From Niabella yanshanensis (lineage in GTDB: Bacteria > Bacteroidota > Bacteroidia > Chitinophagales > Chitinophagaceae): a DNA stretch of 64,000 nucleotides. Of this stretch, positions 5,735-15,459 are shown in pieces. Within the stretch, counting starts at the first letter, position 1, and each line of letters starts with the position of its first letter. The stretch is taken from contig NZ_CP139960.1 of the NCBI RefSeq assembly GCF_034424215.1, positions 4,588,001-4,652,000 of the forward strand. The letters are read 5' to 3'. A model generated the notes under the pieces. That model was not told where the DNA came from. It made no database searches and was given only the letters and a program-made list of their open reading frames with translations. The position numbers and the translations under genes were made by a program.

Positions 5735-7467
5735 GCCAGCCAGTCATTTAAAGTGATTTGCACAAGCGTTCCTTTTTTATCGGTACTGACAGATAGATGG
5801 ATCGGAGTGGTTTTGTAAATATCATTCAGCAGGCTGATCCTGTTTTCAGATAGCATTGATCCTTTACCTGTTGAGGTACCGGGTGTATAGCCCTTCCCAT
5901 TGTCGCGGATACTGATCAATATGTCGGACCCACTTTTTTCAAATTGAATGGCGATGTTACCATCAGGTACAGATGAAACGCCATGCTTTACGGCATTCTC
6001 TGCAAAAGGTTGGATTAACATTGCAGGGATTTCGGTATTAATGGCGTCCATGTCTCCGCAGGTTTCAATAATATAGTGGAAACCAAATCGCATTTGTTCC
6101 ATTTGTAAATAGTCATCAAGCAGCTGTTTCTCATCTGCTAAAGATATAAGTTCCCGTTCTGAATCATTTAAAATTTTTCTTGAAAGCCTCGAGAACTTAG
6201 CCAGGTATTTATCTGCCGCAGCAGTATTATTTTTCTGCAAAAGGTTTTGTATCCCCGAAAGCGCGTTATAAACAAAATGGGGGTTTAGCTGCGCCCTTAC
6301 TAAATCCAACTTGAGACGACTTTCTTTCGCAGATTGTTCCTCATATAACAGGCGGGCTTTTTGCCTTCGTTTCCGGTAAAGAAGCATAATAATAAAAGGA
6401 ACGGACAGCAATCCCAGGGCGCTCAATACGACCATCACCCAATCTTGCAAGCTACGGGTGTGGAGCACCGTGTAGTTAAGCGTGACGCTTTGGTCGCGAA
6501 AAACATGTGCGAATCTGGTTGAAGATCCAGGTTGCAGAAATCCGGGTATAACGGCCACCCGGTACTTTCCTGGTCTGCTAAGATGCTCCAGGGGGATAGG
6601 TATCGTATAGAATGATGATCCTATGTTCACCGGTAGTTCTTTCAATAGTGAATGGGGACGGGAATTGCTGGTGTTGATCTGTTCCCACTGCCGGTTTAGT
6701 GAAATAGAATCGTCGGTTCCCTGGTAGTTGCGAATAATAAATGCGTGATACAGCGTCGGCTCATTGTCAGTAGCGAGGATTAGTTGCCCGGAACGGATAT
6801 CCTGCTGTTCATTCAGGTCAACAGTTTTTAATGTTTTCGATACAAGTGGTTTAATATCGGTGTATGCCGAGCTGTCCGGCTGATGCATAATTTTTTTTGA
6901 GGGCTTGTAAAAGTGGTAGAAAGCAGCAACGGAGGGGCGGGTTATCAATTTCGTACTCACGATTTGGGTTAGCAGGCTTTCGGGATCATTAATATGATAA
7001 GCCTGCAGGTACAATACCTTGTTGTTACAGTCAACCGGTGGCAGGAATATATTGGTTTGATAGGAACCGTCCCGTTCGTTTTGCCTCACCGTCCTTCCCT
7101 TTACCCGTTGCCAGTTAGCGGTTGCGGCGCTATCCTTTTCGAAAACGCGAAAACGTATGTCTTCGATCTTCACGTTGTGATTGACCGACAGCGATATATT
7201 AATACGGCTTGTATTGAGAAAGTAAACAATATTTACCTGCCTGGAAAGTCTGTTGACAGGGTAGTAGTAAGTAGTGCTGTCGTCGGCAGTTGATACAGAT
7301 AGTCTAAATATCCAGCCCCCGTCCGGCTTCTGTGCAGTTACGCTGCCATATAGCAGCGGCTCCTTATTTTTCATCACGGTTGGGTAATGCACCATTGTCT
7401 GTGCCTGGGTTACCAGACTATACCAGATCATTGAAAGCAGGAGTGATAGATGTCGTTTTTTTTTCAT
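5731..7467 (-). CDS. Sensor histidine kinase of the LytS/YehU (His_kinase) type
   Basis: 578 residues. Signal peptide (1-22, ending TQAQ), a roughly 315-residue periplasmic region rich in beta strands and without a recognised domain name, one membrane helix (about 343-364), then the His_kinase dimerisation segment with LNPHFVYNALSGIQNLL (H397) and an HATPase domain (IPAMLIQPFAENAVKHGV, ISIRDNGKGY). It autophosphorylates in response to an extracytoplasmic cue and passes phosphate to the adjacent LytTR regulator, which overlaps by 4 nt. The single membrane helix and large periplasmic part differ from multi-helix LytS proteins but are common in Bacteroidota. Confidence 0.92.
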   Translation of the reverse strand: MKKKRHLSLLLSMIWYSLVTQAQTMVHYPTVMKNKEPLLYGSVTAQKPDGGWIFRLSVSTADDSTTYYYPVNRLSRQVNIVYFLNTSRINISLSVNHNVKIEDIRFRVFEKDSAATANWQRVKGRTVRQNERDGSYQTNIFLPPVDCNNKVLYLQAYHINDPESLLTQIVSTKLITRPSVAAFYHFYKPSKKIMHQPDSSAYTDIKPLVSKTLKTVDLNEQQDIRSGQLILATDNEPTLYHAFIIRNYQGTDDSISLNRQWEQINTSNSRPHSLLKELPVNIGSSFYTIPIPLEHLSRPGKYRVAVIPGFLQPGSSTRFAHVFRDQSVTLNYTVLHTRSLQDWVMVVLSALGLLSVPFIIMLLYRKRRQKARLLYEEQSAKESRLKLDLVRAQLNPHFVYNALSGIQNLLQKNNTAAADKYLAKFSRLSRKILNDSERELISLADEKQLLDDYLQMEQMRFGFHYIIETCGDMDAINTEIPAMLIQPFAENAVKHGVSSVPDGNIAIQFEKSGSDILISIRDNGKGYTPGTSTGKGSMLSENRISLLNDIYKTTPIHLSVSTDKKGTLVQITLNDWLA

Positions 7468-7748
7468 AAAATATTTTGGACGAAACTATCATCCGGGAGA
7501 TCTGTACACAACCAATAACTTGTAGTTGCTTTGTTTGAGTCAGTATTTGGGTCCATTGGGTTGATAGCTGATGCGTCTGGCGTGATTTTTATGTTTTGTG
7601 GTACTCATCGTTGCTGGCTTGAAATTTAAGATACTATCTATATAAATATCAACCATTTAATCATAAAATTCCTGTAAATATTTGTAAAGATTTTGTTGTA
7701 ACGGGATTCAGCTTTAATTTTCCTGTTTTCGAACCGAATTAATAACAG

Positions 7749-10136
7749 ATGAAATATAAAATTTTGATGTTCAGATACTGCCTGCTTCTTGCAACTGCAT
7801 TATGGGTGAACAGCCTGTCTGCACAAAATGTGGTGAATCAACTGGAAAGTTATGCAACTAAATTCAGTCCGGAGCGGGCCTATCTGCACTACGATAAATC
7901 CTCTTATTCACCGGGTGAAACGATATGGTTTAAAGCTTATGTATTGAATGAAATCAGTCCGGCTACTGATAGTAAGAACTTTTATATAGACTGGATTGAT
8001 GAAAAAGGAAAGATTCTGCAACATACGGTAGCTCCCCTTGTAGATGGCCTTACCAACGGGCAATTTGATATTCCTGCGGAGTATACAGGGCGGTCGTTAT
8101 CGGTAAAAGCTTATACCAGCTGGATGCTCAATTTTGATTCTTCTTTTCTTTATCGCAAGACAATTAATATTCTCAATAAAGATTCTATAAAGTCGATTCA
8201 AAAACCGGTGGTAAAACCCGTGCTTGACTTTTTCCCTGAAAGCGGTGATCTTTTAGCTGGAGTTCCCAATAAAATTGCATTTAAAGCTATTGATCAATGG
8301 GGACGCCCGGTTAAAATTAAAGGTGTGGTTGCCGGTGGCGATGGGAAAGTTATCGATAGCCTCCGGACACAGCATGATGGAATGGGCTTTGTGTTGCTGA
8401 GTCCCTCTGCAGGTTCGGCTTTTACTGCCCGGTGGAAGGATGAGCAAAACAAGGAATATACTACGCCGCTCCCCGAGGTTAAAAAAAGCGGCGCTCATTT
8501 GGAGGTAAAAGTGGCGCCTGGCAAAAGAGAATTCAAAGTAAACCTGTCACCCGATATTGCAGCAGCCTCGGACAGCGTTTATTTGGTTGGTACGATGTTT
8601 CAGCATCCTGTATTTACCATTGCTAAAGCAACAAAAAGTGATATCGTGGGTATTGTACCTACCGCTAATCTTCCCTATGGTGTATTAACTATCACGGTGT
8701 TGGATAAAAGCTGGAAGCCATTGGCTGAACGCATTACCTATATTGATAACAATGCTCCCTATATTTTTAAGCCAGAAATGGAAGTGGTTCGTTGGGGATT
8801 GAGTTACCGGGCCAGGGACGAAGTCAGAATAACGGTTCCGGAGAATGTTGCTTCTTCACTATCTGTATCCGTAACGGACCTTAATATTGATGCGGATACC
8901 AGTGATAATATTTTATCGACTTTAATGCTGACCAGCGAACTGAAGGGTAAGGTGAATAATGCGGCGTACTATTTTACCAATCCCTCTGATGAAAAACAAC
9001 AGAAGCTGGACCTGGTAATGCTTACCAATGGATGGCGCAGGATCAATTGGCAGCAGATCGCTTCCGGCGTTATTCCCAAAGTTATTTATCCAAGAGATAC
9101 CTCGTATATGTCTTTATCGGGTACTATAACAGGCATCGTGCCGGGGTCTATAGGAGATGGCGCTGCTGCGATGATGATCCTTACGCAAAAAGATCAGCAG
9201 AATAAAATGTTGCTGGTACCGGTGCAAAGAAATGGTACGTTTAATGACCCATCGGTTATACTTTTTGACACCGCCCAGGTTTATTACCAGTTCCAGGATA
9301 AAAATCTTAAGGGAGCTACCGCACAGTTCTTGCCCAACAAGCTTAGAACGCCGCCTGTTGGTAAGTTCAATACTCACTCATTATTTCCTGATACGACCGG
9401 ATTATGGCGACACTTACTGCTCGCTGCGGAATTGAGTGATAATATACGCAAAAGCAAGTATAAGGAACTGGAAGCGGTAACAGTTCAGGCCAAGGCTAAA
9501 CCTCTGATCGATCAGATGGACGAAAAGTATTCCTCCGGCTTATTCAGTGGTGGTGATGCAATTCGTTTTGACCTAATTAATGACAAGTTTGCAATGGTGG
9601 GAGATATCTTTACCTACCTGCAGGGCAAAGTAGCAGGACTGCAGATAACGGGACAAGGTGCGGGAGCCTCCCTGAGCTGGCGTGGCGGCAGCCCACAAAT
9701 TTATGTAGATGAAATGCCTTCTGATATCAGTATGGTATCGTCCATTAATATTACAGACGTAGCGTTTATAAAGGCTTTTCGCCCGCCATTTATGGGCGGA
9801 TTTAATGGAGGCAATGGTGCAATTGCCATTTATACAAGAAGGGGTAATGATGTGAAACGGGAGCCGGGTGCCGGCATACCCAGTGCGAGGGTAGAAGGGT
9901 ATACCAATATCCGTGAATTTTACTCGCCCAAATATTTAACGCCAGAACCCGCTCCGGGAGCGGACCGGGATGTGAGAACCACATTGTATTGGAATCCTAA
10001 TGTAACCATTGATCCCCGTACTAAACAGGCGGTGATCTCATTCTATAATAACGATGTAACAGACGCTTTTAGAGTAGTGATACAGGGCATGACCGCTGAT
10101 GGCAAAATTGCTTACCTCGAAGAAAGAATGGAATAA
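7749..10136 (+). CDS. Large secreted protein: MG2-like domains plus TonB-plug-like domain
   Basis: 795 residues with a signal peptide (ending SLSAQ, about 25). The segment ERAYLHYDKSSYSPGETIWFKAYV is the macroglobulin MG2-type beta-sandwich signature seen in large Bacteroidota surface proteins. More beta-sandwich repeats follow to about 560. The C-terminal third holds a plug-like segment (GDIFTYLQGKVAGLQITG, SPQIYVDEMP, AFIKAFRPPFMGG, GAIAIYTRRG) like that of TonB-dependent receptors, but no beta-barrel follows. It is probably anchored at or beyond the outer membrane; the function is unknown and it is often annotated as a carboxypeptidase-regulatory or TonB-plug protein. A strong terminator follows at 10169, so it is monocistronic. 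Confidence 0.82.
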   Translation: MKYKILMFRYCLLLATALWVNSLSAQNVVNQLESYATKFSPERAYLHYDKSSYSPGETIWFKAYVLNEISPATDSKNFYIDWIDEKGKILQHTVAPLVDGLTNGQFDIPAEYTGRSLSVKAYTSWMLNFDSSFLYRKTINILNKDSIKSIQKPVVKPVLDFFPESGDLLAGVPNKIAFKAIDQWGRPVKIKGVVAGGDGKVIDSLRTQHDGMGFVLLSPSAGSAFTARWKDEQNKEYTTPLPEVKKSGAHLEVKVAPGKREFKVNLSPDIAAASDSVYLVGTMFQHPVFTIAKATKSDIVGIVPTANLPYGVLTITVLDKSWKPLAERITYIDNNAPYIFKPEMEVVRWGLSYRARDEVRITVPENVASSLSVSVTDLNIDADTSDNILSTLMLTSELKGKVNNAAYYFTNPSDEKQQKLDLVMLTNGWRRINWQQIASGVIPKVIYPRDTSYMSLSGTITGIVPGSIGDGAAAMMILTQKDQQNKMLLVPVQRNGTFNDPSVILFDTAQVYYQFQDKNLKGATAQFLPNKLRTPPVGKFNTHSLFPDTTGLWRHLLLAAELSDNIRKSKYKELEAVTVQAKAKPLIDQMDEKYSSGLFSGGDAIRFDLINDKFAMVGDIFTYLQGKVAGLQITGQGAGASLSWRGGSPQIYVDEMPSDISMVSSINITDVAFIKAFRPPFMGGFNGGNGAIAIYTRRGNDVKREPGAGIPSARVEGYTNIREFYSPKYLTPEPAPGADRDVRTTLYWNPNVTIDPRTKQAVISFYNNDVTDAFRVVIQGMTADGKIAYLEERME

Positions 10137-10168
10137 GTTTGTTTGAATTAAATTGAACCATAAACAGG

Positions 10169-10202
10169 AAGTCCCGGTAACTTAAATTGCCGGGACTTTT
10201 TT
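10169..10202 (+). terminator. Intrinsic terminator after the MG2/plug protein
   Basis: Nine-bp stem (AAGTCCCGG and CCGGGACTT) with a 12-nt loop and a run of six T. Confidence 0.88.
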
Positions 10203-10219
10203 AATCATCTTAAAATCAG

Positions 10220-10687
10220 TTAAGGTAATAATTCAACGCCGTCCAAAACAATAGATTCCGCGTTGATTCCCAGGCTGATGGAGCCCGCATAGTCGTAGTT
10301 GTACGGTGAGTAAGACTCTGATATACTGGATATGATTGCTTTTTTTAGCAAGGTTTCTTTTTTAGCTTCTTTCCCATAATTATCGGTCATGGTAACCAGG
10401 ATATCGTAGCTGGCTTTTTTGTTTTTGAGGGCCAGTAGCAGATCCTTTTCAAGCTTAAGGGGTGTAACAGAATAGTAAATATATTTTTTGGGTGCGTAAG
10501 AGCTATCCTCCACATAAACCTCCCTGTTGATACTATAGCTGGAGGACGCCAGTGCTGTTTTGACGGTTTTACCATTGAACGAGAAGCTCATTTCAATGGA
10601 ATAGCGTTTTTCGTTCTGCGCCCATAAACCTGGGCTCCACAATGTTACAAGAATCAGGATAAGACCTAAGGTAAACTGTTTTTTCAT
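10220..10687 (-). CDS. Secreted protein of unknown function (155 aa)
   Basis: Signal peptide (about 1-23, ending LWAQ) followed by a roughly 130-residue beta-rich domain: RYSIEMSFSFNGKTVKTAL near the start, YYSVTPLKLEKDLLLALKNK in the middle, and SIVLDGVELLP at the end. I do not recognise the family. It is convergent with the MG2/plug gene and divergent from the thioredoxin gene. Probably periplasmic or extracellular. Confidence 0.7.
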   Translation of the reverse strand: MKKQFTLGLILILVTLWSPGLWAQNEKRYSIEMSFSFNGKTVKTALASSSYSINREVYVEDSSYAPKKYIYYSVTPLKLEKDLLLALKNKKASYDILVTMTDNYGKEAKKETLLKKAIISSISESYSPYNYDYAGSISLGINAESIVLDGVELLP

Positions 10688-10756
10688 TTGTCTATATTTA
10701 ATATGAGTAATAGAACAACGAAAATATATTTTTCCCGTTTAGCATCTCAATCTTAC

Positions 10757-10764
10757 TACCTTTG
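10757..10764 (+). promoter_or_regulatory. -7 promoter element TACCTTTG
   Basis: Exact match to the Bacteroidota TAnnTTTG element, 18 nt before the ATG of the thioredoxin-fold gene. No clear -33 TTTG box is visible at the usual distance. Confidence 0.55.
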
Positions 10765-10782
10765 AATATATTTAATTTTTAT

Positions 10783-11910
10783 ATGAAGAAAATTTTATTA
10801 AGTCTAAGTCTGGGCTTATCTTTTGCAGTGTCTGCTCAAACCACCACTGCTATTATTAAAGGGACCTTAAAAAATATAAAAGAGGAAGTGCCTTTCCTGT
10901 TTTATTCTTACCGGAACGGTGACGATGTGGTAAGAGATAGTGTGCCAGTTAAAGATGCCATGTATACCATATCGGCAGAGGCCGAAATGCCTTTAATGGT
11001 GAACCTTTCTATTATCAGTCCTTCAAAAAGAGGAGCCAGTAATAGTACCGCTTCAATATTTGTAGAAAAGGGCGTGAATACCGCGGTTTCCATTGATTCT
11101 TTTTCAAATATCTCTGTGAAAGAATCCAAAGCTAATGCTGAGTATTCAAAACTTAAATCGGATATCAAGCCTTTTCAAAAGCAGATGCGTGAGTTGACAG
11201 CAGAATATCCTAAATACCGGGAGGCCAATGACACCGCTGCTATGAGAAAAGTAGAAGAGGGGTACGAAGTCCTCCAGAATCAAATGAATGAAGAGGTATA
11301 TGGAGCCTATGTTAGAAAGAATCCTTCATCCCCTGTTGCATTATACGCGCTGGGGCAGTATGCCGGATATGATATTGACGTTGCTAAAATTGAGCCCTTA
11401 TACAACACGCTGCCGGCAGCTGCCCGTGGTACTGCAGCAGGACAGCGCTTTGGCAAAAAGATAGCTATCGCCAAAGCAACAGCCATTGGAGCTATAGCTC
11501 CCGAGTTTTCTCAAGCCGATACATCGGGCAAAATGGTTTCGCTCGCATCATTCCGCGGCAAATATGTGCTGGTAGATTTTTGGGCCAGCTGGTGTGGGCC
11601 CTGTCGTGCCGAAAATCCTAATGTAGTAGCAGCATTCGATAAATATAAAGACAAAAACTTTACCGTGCTGGGTGTTTCCCTGGATGATGAAGAAAGAGAC
11701 GGGCAAAAAAAATGGTTAGCAGCTATTGCCAAAGATCATCTCACCTGGACGCATGTTTCCGATTTGAAGTTCTGGGACAACGCAGTAGCCAAACAGTATG
11801 GTATACAGGCTATTCCTCAAAATCTTTTACTGGATCCGTCTGGTAAGATCGTAGCTAAAAATATAAGAGGAGAGGAGCTACAGACGAAGCTGGAGGAGCT
11901 AATTAAATGA
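10783..11910 (+). CDS. TlpA/ResA-like thiol-disulfide oxidoreductase with N-terminal DUF4369-type domain
   Basis: 375 residues. Signal peptide (1-19, ending VSAQ), a beta-rich domain at about 20-115 of the DUF4369 kind, a helical linker, and a thioredoxin fold from about 235 with FWASWCGPCRAENPN (C271, C274) and the cis-Pro segment IQAIPQNLLLDPSG. It probably reduces or isomerises disulfides in periplasmic proteins. I chose ATG 10783 over a TTG at 10762 because the TTG overlaps the -7 element and the signal peptide starts cleanly at MKKILLSL. A terminator follows, so it is transcribed alone. Confidence 0.92.
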   Translation: MKKILLSLSLGLSFAVSAQTTTAIIKGTLKNIKEEVPFLFYSYRNGDDVVRDSVPVKDAMYTISAEAEMPLMVNLSIISPSKRGASNSTASIFVEKGVNTAVSIDSFSNISVKESKANAEYSKLKSDIKPFQKQMRELTAEYPKYREANDTAAMRKVEEGYEVLQNQMNEEVYGAYVRKNPSSPVALYALGQYAGYDIDVAKIEPLYNTLPAAARGTAAGQRFGKKIAIAKATAIGAIAPEFSQADTSGKMVSLASFRGKYVLVDFWASWCGPCRAENPNVVAAFDKYKDKNFTVLGVSLDDEERDGQKKWLAAIAKDHLTWTHVSDLKFWDNAVAKQYGIQAIPQNLLLDPSGKIVAKNIRGEELQTKLEELIK

Positions 11911-11933
11911 TGTTAGCGACAAATTTTAATAAT

Positions 11934-11958
11934 GGCCCCCTGATATGGGGGCTTTTTT
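11934..11958 (+). terminator. Intrinsic terminator after the thioredoxin-fold gene
   Basis: GCCCCC, loop TGATAT, GGGGGC, then TTTTTT. Confidence 0.9.
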
Positions 11959-12040
11959 GTGCCCGATTTTATGCAAACGATTGATCAGTTTTTTGTACTG
12001 AAGCATCAATAAATTTGTTGAAGCCCCAACAAATTATTTT

Positions 12041-13309
12041 ATGATTAAGCTACTGTCATTTTGCTGTTTATCGTTTTTGATAAGTGTTGTTCACAGCCAG
12101 CCTGTGCTATTGCCTATAGGTGGTAATGCCTGGACCTTAGATAATTCCAATAGCCTGCGGATCAGGAATAATGGAATTACCCGCTGGCAGGAGGATAATG
12201 CGGGCTTTGCAGCTTATATACGGGTAACTCGGCCCGGATTGGTAAAAGTTGGGCTGGAGACGGATAAGCTGTCGTCAGCTTCGCAATTATGGGTTTCCAT
12301 TTCAGGAGACACTAAAACGATAACTGTTAATGATAAGGATACGGTGCATTGGGCAGGAGAGTGGGTATTGAAAGATAGCGGCTATGTAGCTATCTTGGTA
12401 AGAGGGCTTAAAAAAACAGGAACTGAGTATCCTGTTGTTAGGGCACTGAAGCTGGAGGGCACTGCCATAACCAACCAGGCAAGTTATACCAAAAACAACG
12501 ACGGAAATTTTTTTCATTGGGGCAGAAGAGGACCTTCCGTGCATATGAATTACCAGTTACCAAAGGGCGTCGACGCGGAGTGGTTCTATAACGAAGTGAC
12601 CGTTCCCAAAGGTAACGATGTGCTGGGTTCTTATTTCATGGCGAATGGATTTGGCGAGGGGTATTTTGGCATGCAGGTAAACGGGCCTTTAGAAAGAAGG
12701 ATATTGTTTTCGGTATGGAGTCCTTTTCATACGGATGATCCCAAAGCTATTCCGGAAGACCAAAAAATAAAGATGTTGAAAAAAGGAGATGATGTGTATA
12801 CTGGTGAGTTTGGAAATGAAGGATCCGGTGGGCAAAGTTTTTTAAAATATAACTGGAAAGCTGAGGATACACAAAAATTTTTACTTCACGTAAGGCCCGA
12901 TGGAGCGTCGCATACTATTTATACGGCTTATTTTTTCGATCAGGAAAAAAATAACTGGAGACTGGTGGCCAGCTTCAGAAGGCCAAAGCTAGCTACCTAT
13001 TTAAAGCGTCCTCACTCGTTTCTGGAAAATTTTAATCCGGATATGGGTAATATAGAGCGTAAAGTGTTTTTCGGTAACCAGTGGGTGCTCGATACAAACG
13101 GCGAATGGCACGAACTTACTAAAGCTACTTTTACCGCAGACAATACGGCCCGGATAGGATATCGTAAAGATTACAGTGGGGGCGCCAATGACCAACGGTT
13201 CTTTTTAAGAAACTGCGGGTTCTTTAACGATTATACTCCTTATAATCAGGTTTTCGAGCGAAAGCCAACAGGTAAAAAGCCGCAGGTTAACCTGGAGCAA
13301 CTGCCATAA
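12041..13309 (+). CDS. Secreted DUF3472 protein with N-terminal DUF5077-type domain
   Basis: 422 residues with a signal peptide (1-19, ending VHSQ). The N-terminal segment GNAWTLDNSNSLRIRNNGITRW and the following beta strands match the DUF5077 type. From about 150, SYTKNNDGNFFHWGRRGPSVHMNYQLP and later LHVRPDGASHTIYTAYFF and FLRNCGFFNDY mark the DUF3472 domain. These proteins look like carbohydrate-associated jelly-roll folds, but no activity is established. A TAAATTTG -7-like element lies at 12010-12017. Confidence 0.85.
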   Translation: MIKLLSFCCLSFLISVVHSQPVLLPIGGNAWTLDNSNSLRIRNNGITRWQEDNAGFAAYIRVTRPGLVKVGLETDKLSSASQLWVSISGDTKTITVNDKDTVHWAGEWVLKDSGYVAILVRGLKKTGTEYPVVRALKLEGTAITNQASYTKNNDGNFFHWGRRGPSVHMNYQLPKGVDAEWFYNEVTVPKGNDVLGSYFMANGFGEGYFGMQVNGPLERRILFSVWSPFHTDDPKAIPEDQKIKMLKKGDDVYTGEFGNEGSGGQSFLKYNWKAEDTQKFLLHVRPDGASHTIYTAYFFDQEKNNWRLVASFRRPKLATYLKRPHSFLENFNPDMGNIERKVFFGNQWVLDTNGEWHELTKATFTADNTARIGYRKDYSGGANDQRFFLRNCGFFNDYTPYNQVFERKPTGKKPQVNLEQLP

Positions 13310-13320
13310 ACCGTATTTTT

Positions 13321-14358
13321 CTACTCCTCGTTATTAAAGTACAGCTTATAAAAACGGCCCTTATCGTCTTCGCCATGTTCAATCATTTCGCGGTTGCCAT
13401 GAATATAGATATGAAAGTTTTTGTCGAGCTTGATCACACTTTTATAAGCGCGGTTCTGGCTTTTTACAGCGGCAGGTGAAATAGAAAAGTTTTCGGCGAT
13501 ATCTATATCTCTTTCGGCTGCATAATGTTGTTTGTATTTGTCAAAGCTTTCAATAAAGTCCTGGTGATGCAATACTTCATTATTGAAAGTTTCCTGGTCG
13601 AAATGTTGTTTCTCCTTAAAAAAAGCCATGCTGCGATTGAGCATGTCGGCCTGGTCGGCCTTGGTTACGTTGTATTGCTCGGGTAAATGCTCTACAACAT
13701 AAGTTTTGTAGAGCGCCATGGTGTTTTCGGTATTGAAATATTGATCCTGCCTTTGCTGTATACGTAAGAAACTATCCGTCCAGTAGCGGGCTTCAGCCGA
13801 TTTGCTCTTGGTATCCACCACCGAAACGATAAAGCCGTTTTCCCGGTCGGTATTATAGATCATACAGCCTTTATCCAGCTTGTTAATATTAATTCCCTGT
13901 TCGCTTTCCATTTCAAATGCGTCCTCAACAGGAAACACTTTTAAGAAAGGTTCTTTCTGCTCTGATTTAAAGATTCCAATTGCATCTACCGTTTCGCCGT
14001 TCAGCAAACCTTCCCTAAAGTAAACCACGTACAGCTCACCACCTTTAACATTGGGGTGATTACCCAGGTTATATAAATGCTGTGCCAGCTGTTTCGACTG
14101 TAAAAGCGTTTGCTCGGGGTTGTCGAATATGGAGCAAACCGATTTCCATACGTCATTATTGCTGATATGTCCTTCACTGAAGAACTGGAAGTATTCCTCC
14201 GATTTAAAAGGCGTTAAAAAATACTTGATCAGCAAATCTTTTACTTCCGGGTCAAGCACCAGTTCTTTTTTGGAAAGGGTTAAATATTCCCCTTCAGACT
14301 CGTTACCAACATTATGAACGGCGATATGGGTAATAGAACTTCCTTCGAAATACTGCAT
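13321..14358 (-). CDS. Nucleoid-associated protein (NdpA/YejK family)
   Basis: 345 residues, no signal peptide. Features typical of the family: THIAVHNVGN at the start, SKQLAQHLYNLGNHPNVKGGELYVVYF in the middle, FIVSVVDTKSKSAEARYWTDSFL, and a C-terminal domain ending HIYIHGNREMIEHGEDDKGR. It is a cytoplasmic DNA-associated protein of unclear role. It is convergent with the DUF3472 gene (11 bp apart) and monocistronic. Confidence 0.9.
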   Translation of the reverse strand: MQYFEGSSITHIAVHNVGNESEGEYLTLSKKELVLDPEVKDLLIKYFLTPFKSEEYFQFFSEGHISNNDVWKSVCSIFDNPEQTLLQSKQLAQHLYNLGNHPNVKGGELYVVYFREGLLNGETVDAIGIFKSEQKEPFLKVFPVEDAFEMESEQGININKLDKGCMIYNTDRENGFIVSVVDTKSKSAEARYWTDSFLRIQQRQDQYFNTENTMALYKTYVVEHLPEQYNVTKADQADMLNRSMAFFKEKQHFDQETFNNEVLHHQDFIESFDKYKQHYAAERDIDIAENFSISPAAVKSQNRAYKSVIKLDKNFHIYIHGNREMIEHGEDDKGRFYKLYFNNEE

Positions 14359-14564
14359 GTGGTCTTATTTTAAAGGGCTGCAAGGTAAAGAAATGTTGGG
14401 AAGTTGAGTAGCAACAATGAGAGCTGATAAGTTAAAAGATTAACAGGTCTTCCATAATGGCACCAACCTCATATCATTTTTTAGTTTTACACGAAAAGAT
14501 GTACTATTTTAGAAGAGCCATAGATAGCGAGCCGCTTTATATAGTCTTTGCTAAAAATCAATAT

Positions 14565-15347
14565 ATGAAACGCAGAAAATTTCTTCATTCTTCTTTTGCG
14601 GCTGCCGCAGGTGTTACAACAATCGGCGCACATGCATCAACCGGCAAAGAGGCCGCAGTATTAAAGGAAGTATATGAATGGCGCGAGTACGAACTACAAT
14701 TTGGCGCCGATAAAAGTTTGCTGGAGCAATATTTAAAAACGGCATTGATACCGGCATTCAATAAATATGGAGTAAAGGCGGTGGGGGTATTCAAGGAGTG
14801 GAAGGAGGCTGAGCCAGCCAGGCTTTTTATACTGATTCCTTATTCTTCTGCTGAAAGCTACTTTTCCGTAAATGCCATGGTTAAAAAAGACCCGGATTAT
14901 ATTAAGAACAGCACTGCCTATAACAATGTACCGGCTGGCAAACCCCTATACAATCGTTTTACTTCCTCCCTGATGGCCGCTTTTGATGGCTGGCCGCACA
15001 TGACTGTACCGGCGGGTGTATCCCGGATATTTGAATTAAGAACCTATGAGGGGTACAGTGAAGATGCGGTAAAAAGGAAAATAAAGATGTTTCATGACGG
15101 CGAGTTTCCCATTTTTAAAAGGGCAAAACTGAACCCGGTGTTTTTTGGTGAGGTAATTGCGGGCGACAGGTTACCCCGTCTTACCTATATGGTTACCTGT
15201 AACAATATCGAAGAACGCGACAAAGGATGGGGCACTTTTGTGGCTGATCCTGAATGGAAAAGGTTGATAACCGACCCGCAATACGCAAATACCATTTCAA
15301 AGATCAGCAATGCTTTTTTGGTACCCACACCCTATTCCCAGGTATAG
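14565..15347 (+). CDS. NIPSNAP-family protein with Tat-like signal
   Basis: 260 residues. It starts MKRRKFLHSSFAAAAGVTT, a twin-arginine-type signal whose motif departs from the strict S-R-R-x-F-L-K consensus. Two ferredoxin-like NIPSNAP repeats follow (YEWREYELQF at about 34 and ISRIFELRTYEGYS-type segment at about 155, read in the sequence as VSRIFELRTYEGYS). I chose ATG 14565 because the 36 residues upstream in frame do not resemble a leader. NIPSNAP proteins have no settled enzymatic role. lepA follows on the same strand but with its own promoter. Confidence 0.88.
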   Translation: MKRRKFLHSSFAAAAGVTTIGAHASTGKEAAVLKEVYEWREYELQFGADKSLLEQYLKTALIPAFNKYGVKAVGVFKEWKEAEPARLFILIPYSSAESYFSVNAMVKKDPDYIKNSTAYNNVPAGKPLYNRFTSSLMAAFDGWPHMTVPAGVSRIFELRTYEGYSEDAVKRKIKMFHDGEFPIFKRAKLNPVFFGEVIAGDRLPRLTYMVTCNNIEERDKGWGTFVADPEWKRLITDPQYANTISKISNAFLVPTPYSQV

Positions 15348-15426
15348 CCGGCCTGCGGGCTTTGAGCCTGCAAGGGGTTGTCATAAAGCCAGCTATTAAT
15401 AGCATTCCTGTCATCTTATTTTATCG

Positions 15427-15434
15427 TACCTTTG
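15427..15434 (+). promoter_or_regulatory. -7 promoter element TACCTTTG before lepA
   Basis: Exact TAnnTTTG match 25 nt before the lepA start; the adjacent GCACGCC gives a plausible start-site region. Confidence 0.55.
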
Positions 15435-15459
15435 CACGCCTCCAAAGAGGTTTTAGAAT

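Noticed and set aside
14457-14564. N-terminal extension of the NIPSNAP protein
   Set aside because: The Tat-like signal starting at 14565 marks the true start.
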